A stretch of DNA of 9,609 bases from Comamonas sp. lk (GCA_945875225.1 CAMCJY010000051.1:1-9609), one strand, 5' to 3'. Shown: positions 1-7,017, numbered from the stretch's first letter. A program made the numbers and translations. Notes: generated by a model not told the origin, from the letters alone.

Positions 1-1190
1 TGCTCGGTAGGCTGCAATTGCACCTGAAATTGCCCGCCTTGCATGCCCAGGCCTTGCATGGCCTGGGTGATGGCGATCCCCAGTTTGGGGGCGGCTTGCT
101 GGCGGGCCTTGGAGACCTTGCGCGCCTCGGCCATAAAAGCGGCTTGGGCCTGCTGCGCCTGCGCCAGCAAATGGGCGCTCTCGGCAGCGGCTTCAAGCAG
201 CGCCAGTTCTTGCTTCCAGGCGGCATGCGTGGCGGCCAATTCTTGCGGGCTGCGTTTGTAACGGCGTGCCAGGGACACCCACAGCGCCATACGGGCATCG
301 AGTTCGGCCAATTGCGCCGGGTCTAGTTCGACGCGGCGCTGGTAGGCGCGCAGGCTGTGTACCGCGTCCTCTACCTGCGCGATGGCCGAAGCCAGCACCT
401 CGGCCGGGCCTTGGAAATCGGCATCCAAATGCGTTTGGCTTTGGATCTGCTGCAAGGCGCTGTGCAAGCCGCGCAAAGCCGAGGGCTCATCATCGTTAAG
501 TAGCGCCAAGGCGCTGTGCGCCGCATCGAGCAGGGTTTGCCCATGGGCTAAGCGGCTGTGCGCGGCATTGAGTTCGTCCCATTCATCGAGGCCCGGGTTG
601 AGCTTGTCCACTTCGCCAATCTGCCAGGCCAGGCGCTCGTGATCGCGCTGCAGCAGGTCCTGTGCTTGCAGGGCTTGGTCGTAAGCGGCTTGTGCCGCGC
701 GCCAGCTTTGCCACAAAGAGCTCAATACGCCGGTGGAAATGCGCGCGTAGTCGTCCAGCAGGGCGCGCACTGCGTCGGGCCGGGTGAGGCTTTGCCAGGC
801 GTGCTGGCCATGGATATCGAGTACCTGTTCGCCCACATGGCGCAATTGCTGCGCGGTAGCGGCCAGGCCGTTGATCCAAGCCCGGCTTTTGCCGGTGCGG
901 TCCAGACTGCGGCGCAGCAGCAAGCTGTCCGCACCCTCAAAACCGGCTTCGGCCAGCCAGGGCAGCAAAGCCGCTGGAGTATCAAACTCGGCGCTGACGT
1001 CGGTGCGTGGGGCGCCTTCGCGGATCAGTCCCACATCGGCGCGGGCGCCGGTGGCCAGTTGCAAGGCGTCAATCAGGATAGATTTTCCCGCGCCGGTCTC
1101 GCCGGTGAGCACGGTAAAACCGGCCTCCAGTTCCAAGTCCAGCGTGGCAACGATGACAAAGTCGCGCAGCGCAATGCGTTTGAGGCCCAC
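1..1190 (-). CDS. recN: RecN DNA repair ATPase, N-terminal part (cut by the left edge)
   Basis: RecN is an SMC-like cytoplasmic ATPase that acts early in double-strand-break repair by recombination. About 396 residues are visible. The reading frame is still open at position 1, so roughly the last 150 residues, including Walker B and the signature region, lie outside; the family is usually about 550 aa. Visible: an N-terminal core beginning MGLKRIALRDF, Walker A GETGAGKS at residues 30-37, the RecN-type Q-loop region VLDIHGQHAWQSL, and a long Ala/Gln/Leu-rich coiled-coil stretch. The start is GTG at 1190. It is the only reasonable choice because the in-frame TAA of nadK lies just upstream, and a purine-rich GAGGGGGGGAG Shine-Dalgarno sits about 7 bp before it. 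Only 3 bp separate it from nadK, so the two are probably co-transcribed and translationally coupled. I see no SOS box directly upstream. Confidence 0.93.
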   Translation of the reverse strand, partial: MGLKRIALRDFVIVATLDLELEAGFTVLTGETGAGKSILIDALQLATGARADVGLIREGAPRTDVSAEFDTPAALLPWLAEAGFEGADSLLLRRSLDRTGKSRAWINGLAATAQQLRHVGEQVLDIHGQHAWQSLTRPDAVRALLDDYARISTGVLSSLWQSWRAAQAAYDQALQAQDLLQRDHERLAWQIGEVDKLNPGLDEWDELNAAHSRLAHGQTLLDAAHSALALLNDDEPSALRGLHSALQQIQSQTHLDADFQGPAEVLASAIAQVEDAVHSLRAYQRRVELDPAQLAELDARMALWVSLARRYKRSPQELAATHAAWKQELALLEAAAESAHLLAQAQQAQAAFMAEARKVSKARQQAAPKLGIAITQAMQGLGMQGGQFQVQLQPTE

Positions 1191-1193
1191 CGC

Positions 1194-2102
1194 TTAACTC
1201 CCCCCCTCGTTCCAGTGCAGCTTGTGGCGCAGCGTGTCAAAGTAAGTCCAGCCCTTGGGATGCAAAAAGCGCACGCTGTGCTCTGAGCGGCGCACCACAA
1301 TGCGGTCACCGTGCATCAAAGTGGCCAGGGACTGCATATCAAAGTTGGCGCTGGCGTCGCGCCCGGAGACAATTTCGATAGCGATTTCACTGGTATGCGA
1401 CAGCACAATGGGCCGGTTGGACAAGGTGTGCGGCGCAATGGGCACCAACACCCAGCCCGGCGTGGAGGGGTGCAGCATCGGCCCGCCGGCCGACAAGGCG
1501 TAGGCGGTCGAGCCGGTAGGCGTGGCGATGATCAGTCCGTCGGCGCGCTGGTTGGCCACGAAATGGCCATCGACCTCGACCCGTAACTCCACCATGCCCG
1601 AAGTCGCGCCCCGGTTGACCACCACATCGTTCATCGCCAGCGCAGAAAACATACATTGCCCGCCGCGCATCACCTGGGCCTGCATCAGGCTGCGGTCATC
1701 GATTTCGTACTCACCGGCCAGCATGGGGCCCAGGGTTTCGGCATAGCGGTCTAGCGCAATGTCGGTGATAAAGCCCAAACGCCCTTGGTTGATACCGATC
1801 AGCGGCACCTGAAAAGGCGCTAGTCTGCGCCCCACCCCGAGCATGGTGCCATCACCACCGACCACCAGGCACAAGCCGCAGTGACCCCCAATGGCTTCAA
1901 TATCCATCACCGCATAGCCGCTTAGGCCCAGCTTGGCGGCAGTATCGGTCTCCAGCGCCACCTCGCAACCCTGGTCCGTCAGGAAATGGGCGATCCCGTC
2001 CAGCGTGGCGCGCGCGGCGGCTATCGCAGCTGGAGCGTGGCTGGACAGGTATTTGCCGGTGATAGCAACCTGGCGGAACTGCGGGTTCAGGCGGGGATTC
2101 AT
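1194..2102 (-). CDS. nadK: NAD kinase
   Basis: ATP-dependent NAD kinase, which phosphorylates NAD to NADP in the cytoplasm; 302 aa from this start, normal for proteobacterial NadK. Family landmarks (numbered from an alternative TTG start two codons upstream; subtract 2 for the ATG start): the GGDGT catalytic loop at 84-88, NQGRLGFITD at 107-116, the NDVVVNRG segment at 160-167, and the ATPTGSTAYALSAGGP signature at 195-210. I chose ATG at 2102 over TTG at 2108; neither has a convincing Shine-Dalgarno. A -10-like TGTAAT (2114-2109) ends 6 bases before the ATG, so the message may be leaderless. It is the first gene of a minus-strand pair with recN, an arrangement widespread in proteobacteria, and it diverges from hrcA. 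Confidence 0.97.
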   Translation of the reverse strand: MNPRLNPQFRQVAITGKYLSSHAPAAIAAARATLDGIAHFLTDQGCEVALETDTAAKLGLSGYAVMDIEAIGGHCGLCLVVGGDGTMLGVGRRLAPFQVPLIGINQGRLGFITDIALDRYAETLGPMLAGEYEIDDRSLMQAQVMRGGQCMFSALAMNDVVVNRGATSGMVELRVEVDGHFVANQRADGLIIATPTGSTAYALSAGGPMLHPSTPGWVLVPIAPHTLSNRPIVLSHTSEIAIEIVSGRDASANFDMQSLATLMHGDRIVVRRSEHSVRFLHPKGWTYFDTLRHKLHWNEGGS

Positions 2103-2130
2103 GGGCAAATTACATCACTAAAATGTTTTG
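2103..2130. promoter_or_regulatory. 28-bp divergent nadK/hrcA spacer with two -10-like hexamers
   Basis: Only 28 bp separate the two ATG codons. On the plus strand TAAAAT (2119-2124, 5 of 6 to the sigma-70 -10) ends 6 bases before the hrcA ATG. On the minus strand TGTAAT (2114-2109, 5 of 6) ends 6 bases before the nadK ATG. No good -35 hexamer is found at 16-18 bp for either, and neither start has a Shine-Dalgarno. Each -35 region would lie inside the other gene or at its start. Promoter function is inferred. No CIRCE operator (TTAGCACTC-N9-GAGTGCTAA) is present, so I see no sign that HrcA regulates itself here. Confidence 0.4.
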
Positions 2131-3141
2131 ATGCTCGATGATCGCTCCAAGTTATTACTCAAAGCGCTGGTTGAACGCTATATCGCCGATGGGCAACCGG
2201 TGGGTAGCCGCACCTTGTCCAAAGCATCCGGACTGGAATTGTCGCCCGCGACCATCCGCAATGTGATGTCGGACCTGGAGGACCTGGGCCTGATTGTCAG
2301 CCCGCATACCTCCGCCGGACGCGTACCTACCACGCGCGGCTACCGGCTGTTTGTGGACACCATGCTCACGGTGCAGCCGCAGCAATTTGCGTCCCACAGC
2401 TTGGCGCCGGACCAGCCGCAGAAAGTTATCTCCAACGCCGCCAACCTTTTGTCCAATTTATCGCAATTTGTGGGCGTGGTGATGGCGCCGCGGCGCACCA
2501 ACGCTTTTCGGCATATGGAGTTTTTGCGTCTGTCCGATCGGCGCATTCTGGTGATCATCGTTTCGGCCGATGGCGATGTGCAAAACCGCATCATCTTTAC
2601 CGAAGTCGATTATTCGCAGTCGCAATTGATCGAAGCGGCGAATTTTTTGAACAGCCACTATGTGGGCCTGGACATCGAGGAAGTGCGCAGCCGCTTGCAA
2701 AACGAAGTGGAAAGCCTGCGCTCGGAGATCGCCACCCTGATGGCCGCTGCGGTCAACGTCAATTCCGAAGCGGTGGCGCAAGAGCAGGACGAGGTGGTGA
2801 TTTCCGGAGAGCGCAATTTGCTCAAGCTCAGCGACTTTTCCAATGACATGGGCAATTTGCGCCGCGCTTTTGAGTTGTTTGAGCAAAAAGCCCAAATCAT
2901 GCGCTTGCTGGACTTTGCCGACCGGGCCGCCGGGGTGCGCATTTACATTGGCGGCGAAAGCCAGATCGTGCCCTTTGAAGAGTTGTCGGTGGTGAGCGCA
3001 GCCTACGAAGTGGACGGCAAGGTGGTGGGCACGCTGGGCGTGATCGGTCCCACGCGCATGGCCTATGACCGCATGATCCAGATCGTGGACATTACGGCCA
3101 AGCTGGTGAGCAATGCGCTGAGCCACCACAAACAAATTTAG
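2131..3141 (+). CDS. hrcA: Heat-inducible transcription repressor HrcA
   Basis: HrcA represses chaperone genes (groESL and often dnaK) by binding CIRCE operators; its activity depends on GroEL. The 336-aa product has the family length and order. An N-terminal winged-helix domain spans about residues 1-75, with PVGSRTLSKASGLELSPATI at 23-42 and the wing SPHTSAGRVPTTRGYR at 57-72. A GAF-like/dimerisation body follows, with the late segment RIYIGGE near residue 270 and a C-terminal GVIGPTRMAYDRMI typical of HrcA. I use ATG 2131 rather than the TTG at 2128. No Shine-Dalgarno is visible, which fits a leaderless or very short-leader transcript. The gene is not linked to dnaK or groEL in this window. 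It converges on comM with 31 bp between the stops. Confidence 0.97.
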   Translation: MLDDRSKLLLKALVERYIADGQPVGSRTLSKASGLELSPATIRNVMSDLEDLGLIVSPHTSAGRVPTTRGYRLFVDTMLTVQPQQFASHSLAPDQPQKVISNAANLLSNLSQFVGVVMAPRRTNAFRHMEFLRLSDRRILVIIVSADGDVQNRIIFTEVDYSQSQLIEAANFLNSHYVGLDIEEVRSRLQNEVESLRSEIATLMAAAVNVNSEAVAQEQDEVVISGERNLLKLSDFSNDMGNLRRAFELFEQKAQIMRLLDFADRAAGVRIYIGGESQIVPFEELSVVSAAYEVDGKVVGTLGVIGPTRMAYDRMIQIVDITAKLVSNALSHHKQI

Positions 3142-3172
3142 CCCCGGCGCAAGCTGCGCGTCAGGCCTGCAC

Positions 3173-4723
3173 TCAAGCACTTTTGAGCGTTCGACGGTAC
3201 TGCATGGCTTCGGCGACATGGCCCAGCGCGGTGATGTCGGAACCGGCCAGATCGGCAATCGTGCGCGCGATCTTGAGGGTGCGATGGGTGCCGCGCGCGG
3301 ACCAACCGAGTTGCTGCGCTGCACTTTGTAAAAACTTAGCTGCTGCCGATTCCAAATGCACATGCTGGTCGATTTCCTGCCCAACTAAGGCCTGGTTATT
3401 TTTGCCCTGCCTGTCTTGCGCCCGCGCATAGGCCTGGTTGCAGCGCACGCGGATGCTGTGCGTGGCCTCGCCAGCAGCGGCTTGCAGCAAATCTTCGCTG
3501 GCCAGCGCCGGCACTTCTACATGCAAGTCGATGCGGTCCATGAGCGGGCCGCTGAGCTTGCCCTGGTAGCGGCTAATTTGGTCTGGCGTGCAGCGGCAAT
3601 TGCGACCCGGCGCTCCCCAATAGCCGCAGGGGCAGGGATTCATGGCAGCGATCAGCTGAAAGCGTGCCGGAAACTCGGCCCGCCGGGTGGCACGGGCGAT
3701 GGTGATGCTGCCGGTTTCCAAAGGCTCGCGCAGGGCTTCGAGCGCTTGGCGCGGAAACTCGGGCAACTCATCCAAAAACAAAACGCCGTGATGCGCCAGC
3801 GATATTTCACCTGGGCGCGGCGGTGACCCGCCGCCGACCAGGGCCACCGCGCTGGCCGAATGGTGCGGGCTGCAGGTAGGCCGCTGGCCCCAGCGGCGGA
3901 TATCAAAACGCCCGCTCAGGCTGGCAATGGCGGCGCTTTCCAAGGCTTGGTCGGTATCCATGGGCGGTAGCAATCCCGCAAAACGCTGAGCCAGCATGGA
4001 TTTACCGGCGCCGGGCGGCCCCACGAGCAGCAGGCTGTGCCCGCCGGCAGCGGCAATTTCCAGCGCCCGCTTGGCGGCCAACTGGCCTTTGACGTCGGCC
4101 ATATCCGGCAACTCAGAGGCACCGCCGGGACTGGCACCTTGTACGCGAACCCAGCCCTCTTCAACCGTACTGCTGCCCGCTTCGGCGACGGGAGGCTGGG
4201 TACCTTCAGGCATAAATTGGCGTACCACATCGATGAGGCTACGCGCCATATAGACCTGCGCGCCCGGCACCAGCGACGCCTCCTGGGCGCTGCCCGGCGG
4301 CAGCACCAGGCTGGTGTGCACCTTGGCCTGGTGCAGGGCCAGGGCCATGGCCAGCGCGCCGCGCACCGGACGCAGCCCGCCCGAGAGCGATAGCTCACCA
4401 GCAAATTCGTATTCAGCCAGCCGGTACGCTTCGATTTGTCCGCTCGCGGCCAAAATGCCCAGGGCAATGGGCAAATCTAGGCGCCCAGAGTCTTTGGGCA
4501 AGTCTGCCGGGGCCAGGTTGACAGTGATGCGCTTGTTGTGGGGAAACTCCAAACCGCTGTTTTGGATGGCGCAGCGCACCCGCTCGCGCGCCTCTTTCAC
4601 CTCCACATCGGCCAAGCCCACCAGCGTGAAGCTGGGGAGGCCATTGGCCATATGCACTTCGACGGTGACTTGCACCGCCTCCAAACCGAGCAATGCGCGG
4701 CTTTGTACCAAAGATAGACCCAT
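3173..4723 (-). CDS. comM: ComM/YifB family Mg-chelatase-like AAA+ ATPase
   Basis: ComM is a hexameric AAA+ helicase that drives branch migration during natural transformation, extending integration of incoming single-stranded DNA; YifB-type members also occur in bacteria not known to be competent. The 516 aa match the usual length. Order: an N-terminal ChlI-like domain (about 1-170, with VNLAPADLPKDSGRLDLPIA at 68-87), Walker A GPPGAGKS at 235-242, Walker B VLFLDELPEF at 314-323 (D318, E319), sensor-1 N362, a four-cysteine cluster C364/C366/C376/C378 in NPCPCGYWG...NCRCTP that resembles a metal site, SGPLMDRIDLH at 391-401 with the candidate arginine finger R397, and a C-terminal lid with GWSARGTHRTLKIARTIADL. 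ATG 4723 follows an AGGGAG Shine-Dalgarno at about 6 bp. The upstream region contains an SOS-like box. Confidence 0.95.
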   Translation of the reverse strand: MGLSLVQSRALLGLEAVQVTVEVHMANGLPSFTLVGLADVEVKEARERVRCAIQNSGLEFPHNKRITVNLAPADLPKDSGRLDLPIALGILAASGQIEAYRLAEYEFAGELSLSGGLRPVRGALAMALALHQAKVHTSLVLPPGSAQEASLVPGAQVYMARSLIDVVRQFMPEGTQPPVAEAGSSTVEEGWVRVQGASPGGASELPDMADVKGQLAAKRALEIAAAGGHSLLLVGPPGAGKSMLAQRFAGLLPPMDTDQALESAAIASLSGRFDIRRWGQRPTCSPHHSASAVALVGGGSPPRPGEISLAHHGVLFLDELPEFPRQALEALREPLETGSITIARATRRAEFPARFQLIAAMNPCPCGYWGAPGRNCRCTPDQISRYQGKLSGPLMDRIDLHVEVPALASEDLLQAAAGEATHSIRVRCNQAYARAQDRQGKNNQALVGQEIDQHVHLESAAAKFLQSAAQQLGWSARGTHRTLKIARTIADLAGSDITALGHVAEAMQYRRTLKSA

Positions 4724-4771
4724 ATCGACTCCCTGAAACAGTGCGCTGTTTTTGCGCCGGATTTAAGCGTT

Positions 4772-4788
4772 TGCACCAAGCAGGTGCA
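4772..4788. promoter_or_regulatory. NtrC-type enhancer site
   Basis: TGCACCAAGCAGGTGCA is a perfect inverted repeat, TGCACC-N5-GGTGCA, identical in its arms to the NtrC (GlnG) consensus. Its centre lies about 125 bp upstream of the start predicted for the glnK sigma-54 promoter, the usual enhancer distance. The GCACCAAG sequence recurs once at 4847-4854 as an unpaired half site. The dyad is also only about 50 bp upstream of the comM start. Confidence 0.8.
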
Positions 4789-4808
4789 TACTGTGTTTTT
4801 TCACAGTC
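4789..4808. promoter_or_regulatory. LexA/SOS-box-like dyad upstream of comM
   Basis: TACTGTGTTTTTTCACAGTC contains CTGT-N8-ACAG, the core of the Escherichia coli-type LexA operator, and matches the 20-bp consensus at 14 positions. The arms ACTGTG/CACAGT are a perfect 6-bp inverted repeat. It abuts the NtrC dyad with no bases between, and lies 66-85 bp upstream of the comM ATG, where a repressor could block its promoter. The N6 spacing between TGTG and CACA is wrong for a CRP site. LexA binding is inferred. Confidence 0.5.
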
Positions 4809-4858
4809 ATATTAGCGCAATTAGGGCATGCAAAAAAGCGCTTGTCGCACCAAGACCA

Positions 4859-4871
4859 CAATTTTTTGCAA
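4859..4871 (-). promoter_or_regulatory. Possible IHF site upstream of the glnK promoter
   Basis: CAATTTTTTGCAA fits YAA-N4-TTG-ATW (the IHF consensus read on the opposite strand) with two mismatches. It lies between the NtrC enhancer and the sigma-54 promoter, where DNA bending by IHF is common at such promoters. The consensus is loose and the stretch is AT-rich, so the match is weak evidence. Confidence 0.25.
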
Positions 4872-4877
4872 TTGAAC

Positions 4878-4894
4878 TTGGCACGCCTTCTGCT
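4878..4894 (+). promoter_or_regulatory. Sigma-54 (RpoN) promoter of glnK-amtB
   Basis: TTGGCACGCCTTCTGCT carries the invariant -24 GG (4880-4881) and -12 GC (4892-4893) exactly 10 bp apart, with the extended TTGGCACG block intact. Only one base of the usual TTGC element is changed (CTGC). Transcription should start near 4905, giving a leader of about 73 bases. With the upstream NtrC dyad this predicts induction under nitrogen limitation. Confidence 0.88.
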
Positions 4895-4977
4895 AAATGC
4901 CTTGGTCTCCCGATTCCGCGGAGCAGCGGCGCAGCCCTTGCGTTCGCTATCAACTTTTGAAAAGCTGAGGTGCACAC

Positions 4978-5316
4978 ATGAAGTTAGTTACCGCCATCAT
5001 CAAACCCTTCAAGCTCGATGAGGTCCGTGAGGCTTTGTCGGCTATCGGGGTGCAGGGCATCACCGTCACCGAGGTCAAAGGTTTTGGCCGCCAGAAAGGC
5101 CATACCGAGTTGTACCGCGGCGCTGAGTACGTGGTGGACTTTTTGCCCAAGGTGAAGATCGAAGCCGCGATTGATTCGGCATTGTTAGACCGCGCGATCG
5201 AAGCCATCGAAGGCGCAGCACGCACCGGAAAAATCGGTGACGGCAAAGTATTTGTGTATGACTTGGAACAAGTCGTTCGTATTCGTACCGGCGAAACCGG
5301 CAAAGACGCGCTCTAA
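4978..5316 (+). CDS. glnK: PII nitrogen regulatory protein GlnK
   Basis: A trimeric PII signalling protein that senses ATP/ADP and 2-oxoglutarate and blocks the AmtB channel through its T-loop when nitrogen is plentiful. The length of 112 aa is exact for the family. The T-loop carries the uridylylation residue Tyr51 in GAEYVVDF, and the C-terminal PII signature TGKIGDGKVFVY is at 83-94, followed by the ligand-binding arginines in VVRIRTGE (R101, R103). K90 is the conserved nucleotide-contacting lysine. ATG 4978 has a GAGGTG Shine-Dalgarno at a 5-base spacing. I name it GlnK rather than GlnB because it is co-oriented with amtB 28 bp downstream and has NtrC/sigma-54 control; sequence alone separates the two paralogues poorly. 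An expected uridylyltransferase (GlnD) is not in the window. Confidence 0.95.
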   Translation: MKLVTAIIKPFKLDEVREALSAIGVQGITVTEVKGFGRQKGHTELYRGAEYVVDFLPKVKIEAAIDSALLDRAIEAIEGAARTGKIGDGKVFVYDLEQVVRIRTGETGKDAL

Positions 5317-5344
5317 CTCCAAGCACCTAAAAAGGAATACCACC

Positions 5345-6847
5345 ATGAAAAAGTTTTTGATCTCTCTGGCGCTGGGTTTAGGCCTGCTGAGCGTCGGCTC
5401 CTTCGCGTTGGCCGAAGACCCACCTGCAGCGCCTGCGGCAAGCGCTTCTGAAGCTGCGCCCGCAGCAGCAGAAGCAGCACCGGCAGCCGCCGCTGCCGCA
5501 CCCGCAGCACCCGTTGTAAACAAAGGTGATACCACTTGGATGATGGTTTCCACTTTGCTGGTGATCATGATGGCAGTCCCCGGGCTGGCTTTGTTCTACG
5601 GCGGCTTGGTACGCAGCAAAAACATGCTTTCAGTGCTCATGCAAGTGATGGTGACCTTCTCGCTCATCGTCGTGCTGTGGTTTATTTATGGCTACAGCAT
5701 TGCATTTACCGAAGGGGGCGCCTTCTTCGGCGGCTTTGACCGGGTGATGATGAAAGGCGTTTGGGATAACGCTGCCGGCACTTTCGCACCGGCAGCGACT
5801 TTTAGCAAAGGCGTGTACATCCCCGAGATCGTGTTCGCGGCGTTTCAGGCTAGCTTTGCAGCCATTACCTGCACGCTGATCGTTGGCTCGTTTGCCGAGC
5901 GCATCAAATTCTCCGCCGTGCTGTTGTTCAGCGCCCTGTGGTTCACCTTCAGCTACGCACCGATTGCCCACATGGTGTGGTTCTGGATGGGACCTGACGC
6001 TTACGCCAGCAAAGAGGTAGTGGAAGCAATGAACGCCAAAGCTGGCTTCCTGTGGCAAATGGGCGCGCTGGACTTTGCTGGCGGTACGGTGGTCCACATC
6101 AACGCCGCGGTGGCCGGTTTGGTGGGTGCCTACATGGTCGGCAAGCGCATCGGCTATGGCAAAGAAGCCATGGCTCCGCACAGCCTGACTTTGACCATGT
6201 TGGGCGCCGCGCTGCTGTGGGTGGGCTGGTTTGGTTTCAATGCCGGCTCGGCGCTGGAAGCCAATGGTTTTGCTGCCCTGGCCTTTATTAACACCTTTGG
6301 TGCCGCCGCTGCTGCTGTGTTGGGGTGGTGCATCGGCGAAACGATGATGCGCGGCAAAGCTTCGATGCTCGGCGCTGCGTCGGGCGCGGTGGCCGGCTTG
6401 GTCGCCATCACTCCCGCTTGCGGCAATGTGGGCATCGGTGGCGCTTTGATCATCGGCTTCCTGTCGGGCTTTGCTGGTCTGTGGGGTGTTAATGGCCTGA
6501 AGAAAATGCTGGGCGCGGATGACACGCTAGACGTGTTTGGCATACATGGTGTGTGTGGCATCTTGGGCGCGCTCTTGACCGGCGTGTTCAACTCGCCCGC
6601 CCTGGGTGGCCCCGGCTTTGTCGCTGACTGGGTAACGGCAACGAGCATCGCCGCTGCCGACTATTCGATTGCAGCCCAAGTGCTGGTACAAGCCAAGGCG
6701 GTGGGCGTCACCATCCTCTGGTCTGGCATTGTGTCGCTGATCGCTTTCAAAATCGTGGACATGACTATCGGTCTGCGGGTTAGCCAAGAAGACGAGCGCG
6801 AAGGTCTGGACATCACCTCGCACGGCGAGAGTGCTTACGGCCGCTAA
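5345..6847 (+). CDS. amtB: Ammonium transporter AmtB with an Ala/Pro-rich N-terminal linker
   Basis: An Amt/Mep/Rh ammonium channel of the inner membrane; 500 aa. A cleavable signal peptide (about residues 1-23, MKKFLISLALG..., cleavage after ALA) is followed by a roughly 34-residue Ala/Pro/Glu linker (24-57), then 11 expected membrane helices from about residue 62. Pore residues are intact: D243 in LDFAGGTVVH, with the twin histidines H251 and H401 (DVFGIHGVCG). Their 150-residue separation equals that of H168 and H318 in E. coli AmtB. The ammonium-family signature region around 243-261 is complete. An upstream in-frame start (5237) would lie inside glnK; ATG 5345 has an AAAGGAA Shine-Dalgarno and begins a proper signal peptide. 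It is the second gene of the glnK-amtB operon and ends before a strong terminator. Confidence 0.96.
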   Translation: MKKFLISLALGLGLLSVGSFALAEDPPAAPAASASEAAPAAAEAAPAAAAAAPAAPVVNKGDTTWMMVSTLLVIMMAVPGLALFYGGLVRSKNMLSVLMQVMVTFSLIVVLWFIYGYSIAFTEGGAFFGGFDRVMMKGVWDNAAGTFAPAATFSKGVYIPEIVFAAFQASFAAITCTLIVGSFAERIKFSAVLLFSALWFTFSYAPIAHMVWFWMGPDAYASKEVVEAMNAKAGFLWQMGALDFAGGTVVHINAAVAGLVGAYMVGKRIGYGKEAMAPHSLTLTMLGAALLWVGWFGFNAGSALEANGFAALAFINTFGAAAAAVLGWCIGETMMRGKASMLGAASGAVAGLVAITPACGNVGIGGALIIGFLSGFAGLWGVNGLKKMLGADDTLDVFGIHGVCGILGALLTGVFNSPALGGPGFVADWVTATSIAAADYSIAAQVLVQAKAVGVTILWSGIVSLIAFKIVDMTIGLRVSQEDEREGLDITSHGESAYGR

Positions 6848-6900
6848 GCACCGGGTAGCGTAGGCTGCCCTTCAAGCCCTCGGCAGCTTTCGCTGCCCCA

Positions 6901-6934
6901 AAAGCCCCGCATCTTGTGTGCGGGGCTTTTTTTT
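6901..6934 (+). terminator. Intrinsic terminator of glnK-amtB
   Basis: A perfect 11-bp stem, AAAGCCCCGCA (6901-6911) with TGCGGGGCTTT (6919-6929), closes a 7-base loop and runs directly into a tract of 8 T (6927-6934). It lies 54 bp after the amtB stop. Just upstream, three copies of the GCTGCC/GGCAGC pair (6864-6869, 6882-6887, 6892-6897) can form alternative small hairpins. Confidence 0.93.
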
Positions 6935-7017
6935 GTGCGCCAGCCAAGGCTTCAAAGCCGCAAGTCAAGCCGGTGACAATCGCAGCCATCCGCAAACGCC
7001 TCTTGAAAGAGACCACG

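Larger units (their letters stand above)
4724..4977. promoter_or_regulatory. Divergent comM/glnK regulatory region
   Basis: This 254-bp AT-richer gap lies between comM (leftward) and glnK (rightward). It holds, in plus-strand order, an NtrC-type dyad (4772-4788), a LexA-like dyad (4789-4808), an NtrC half site GCACCAAG (4847-4854), an IHF-like match (4859-4871), the sigma-54 promoter (4878-4894) and the glnK Shine-Dalgarno GAGGTG (4967-4972). I could not find a convincing sigma-70 promoter for comM. The only open frame in the gap is leftward and looks non-coding. Confidence 0.75.

Noticed and set aside
558..1286. A 242-codon plus-strand open frame opposite recN and the end of nadK
   Set aside because: It lies antisense to recN with its Walker A, and its translation is low-complexity with no recognisable domain. 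It is a GC-rich shadow frame.
2458..3384. A 308-codon minus-strand open frame opposite hrcA and the end of comM
   Set aside because: It overlaps two clearly identified genes and encodes a His/Ala/Arg-rich sequence without motifs.
4791..4806. A CRP-type site
   Set aside because: CTGTG-N6-CACAG has TGTG and CACA 6 bp apart. CRP needs TGTGA-N6-TCACA, two bases longer, while CTGT-N8-ACAG fits LexA better.
4763..4975. A 70-codon minus-strand open frame in the comM/glnK gap
   Set aside because: It runs across the sigma-54 promoter, the LexA-like box and part of the NtrC dyad, has no Shine-Dalgarno, and resembles no family.
5630..6648. Long minus-strand open frames opposite amtB (5630-6181 and 6154-6648)
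   Set aside because: amtB is certain here from its pore residues and helix pattern. The antisense frames mirror its codon use.
6828..6838. A CIRCE half site (GAGTGCT) that HrcA might bind
   Set aside because: GAGAGTGCTTA lies within the amtB coding end, and the other half of the dyad is absent.
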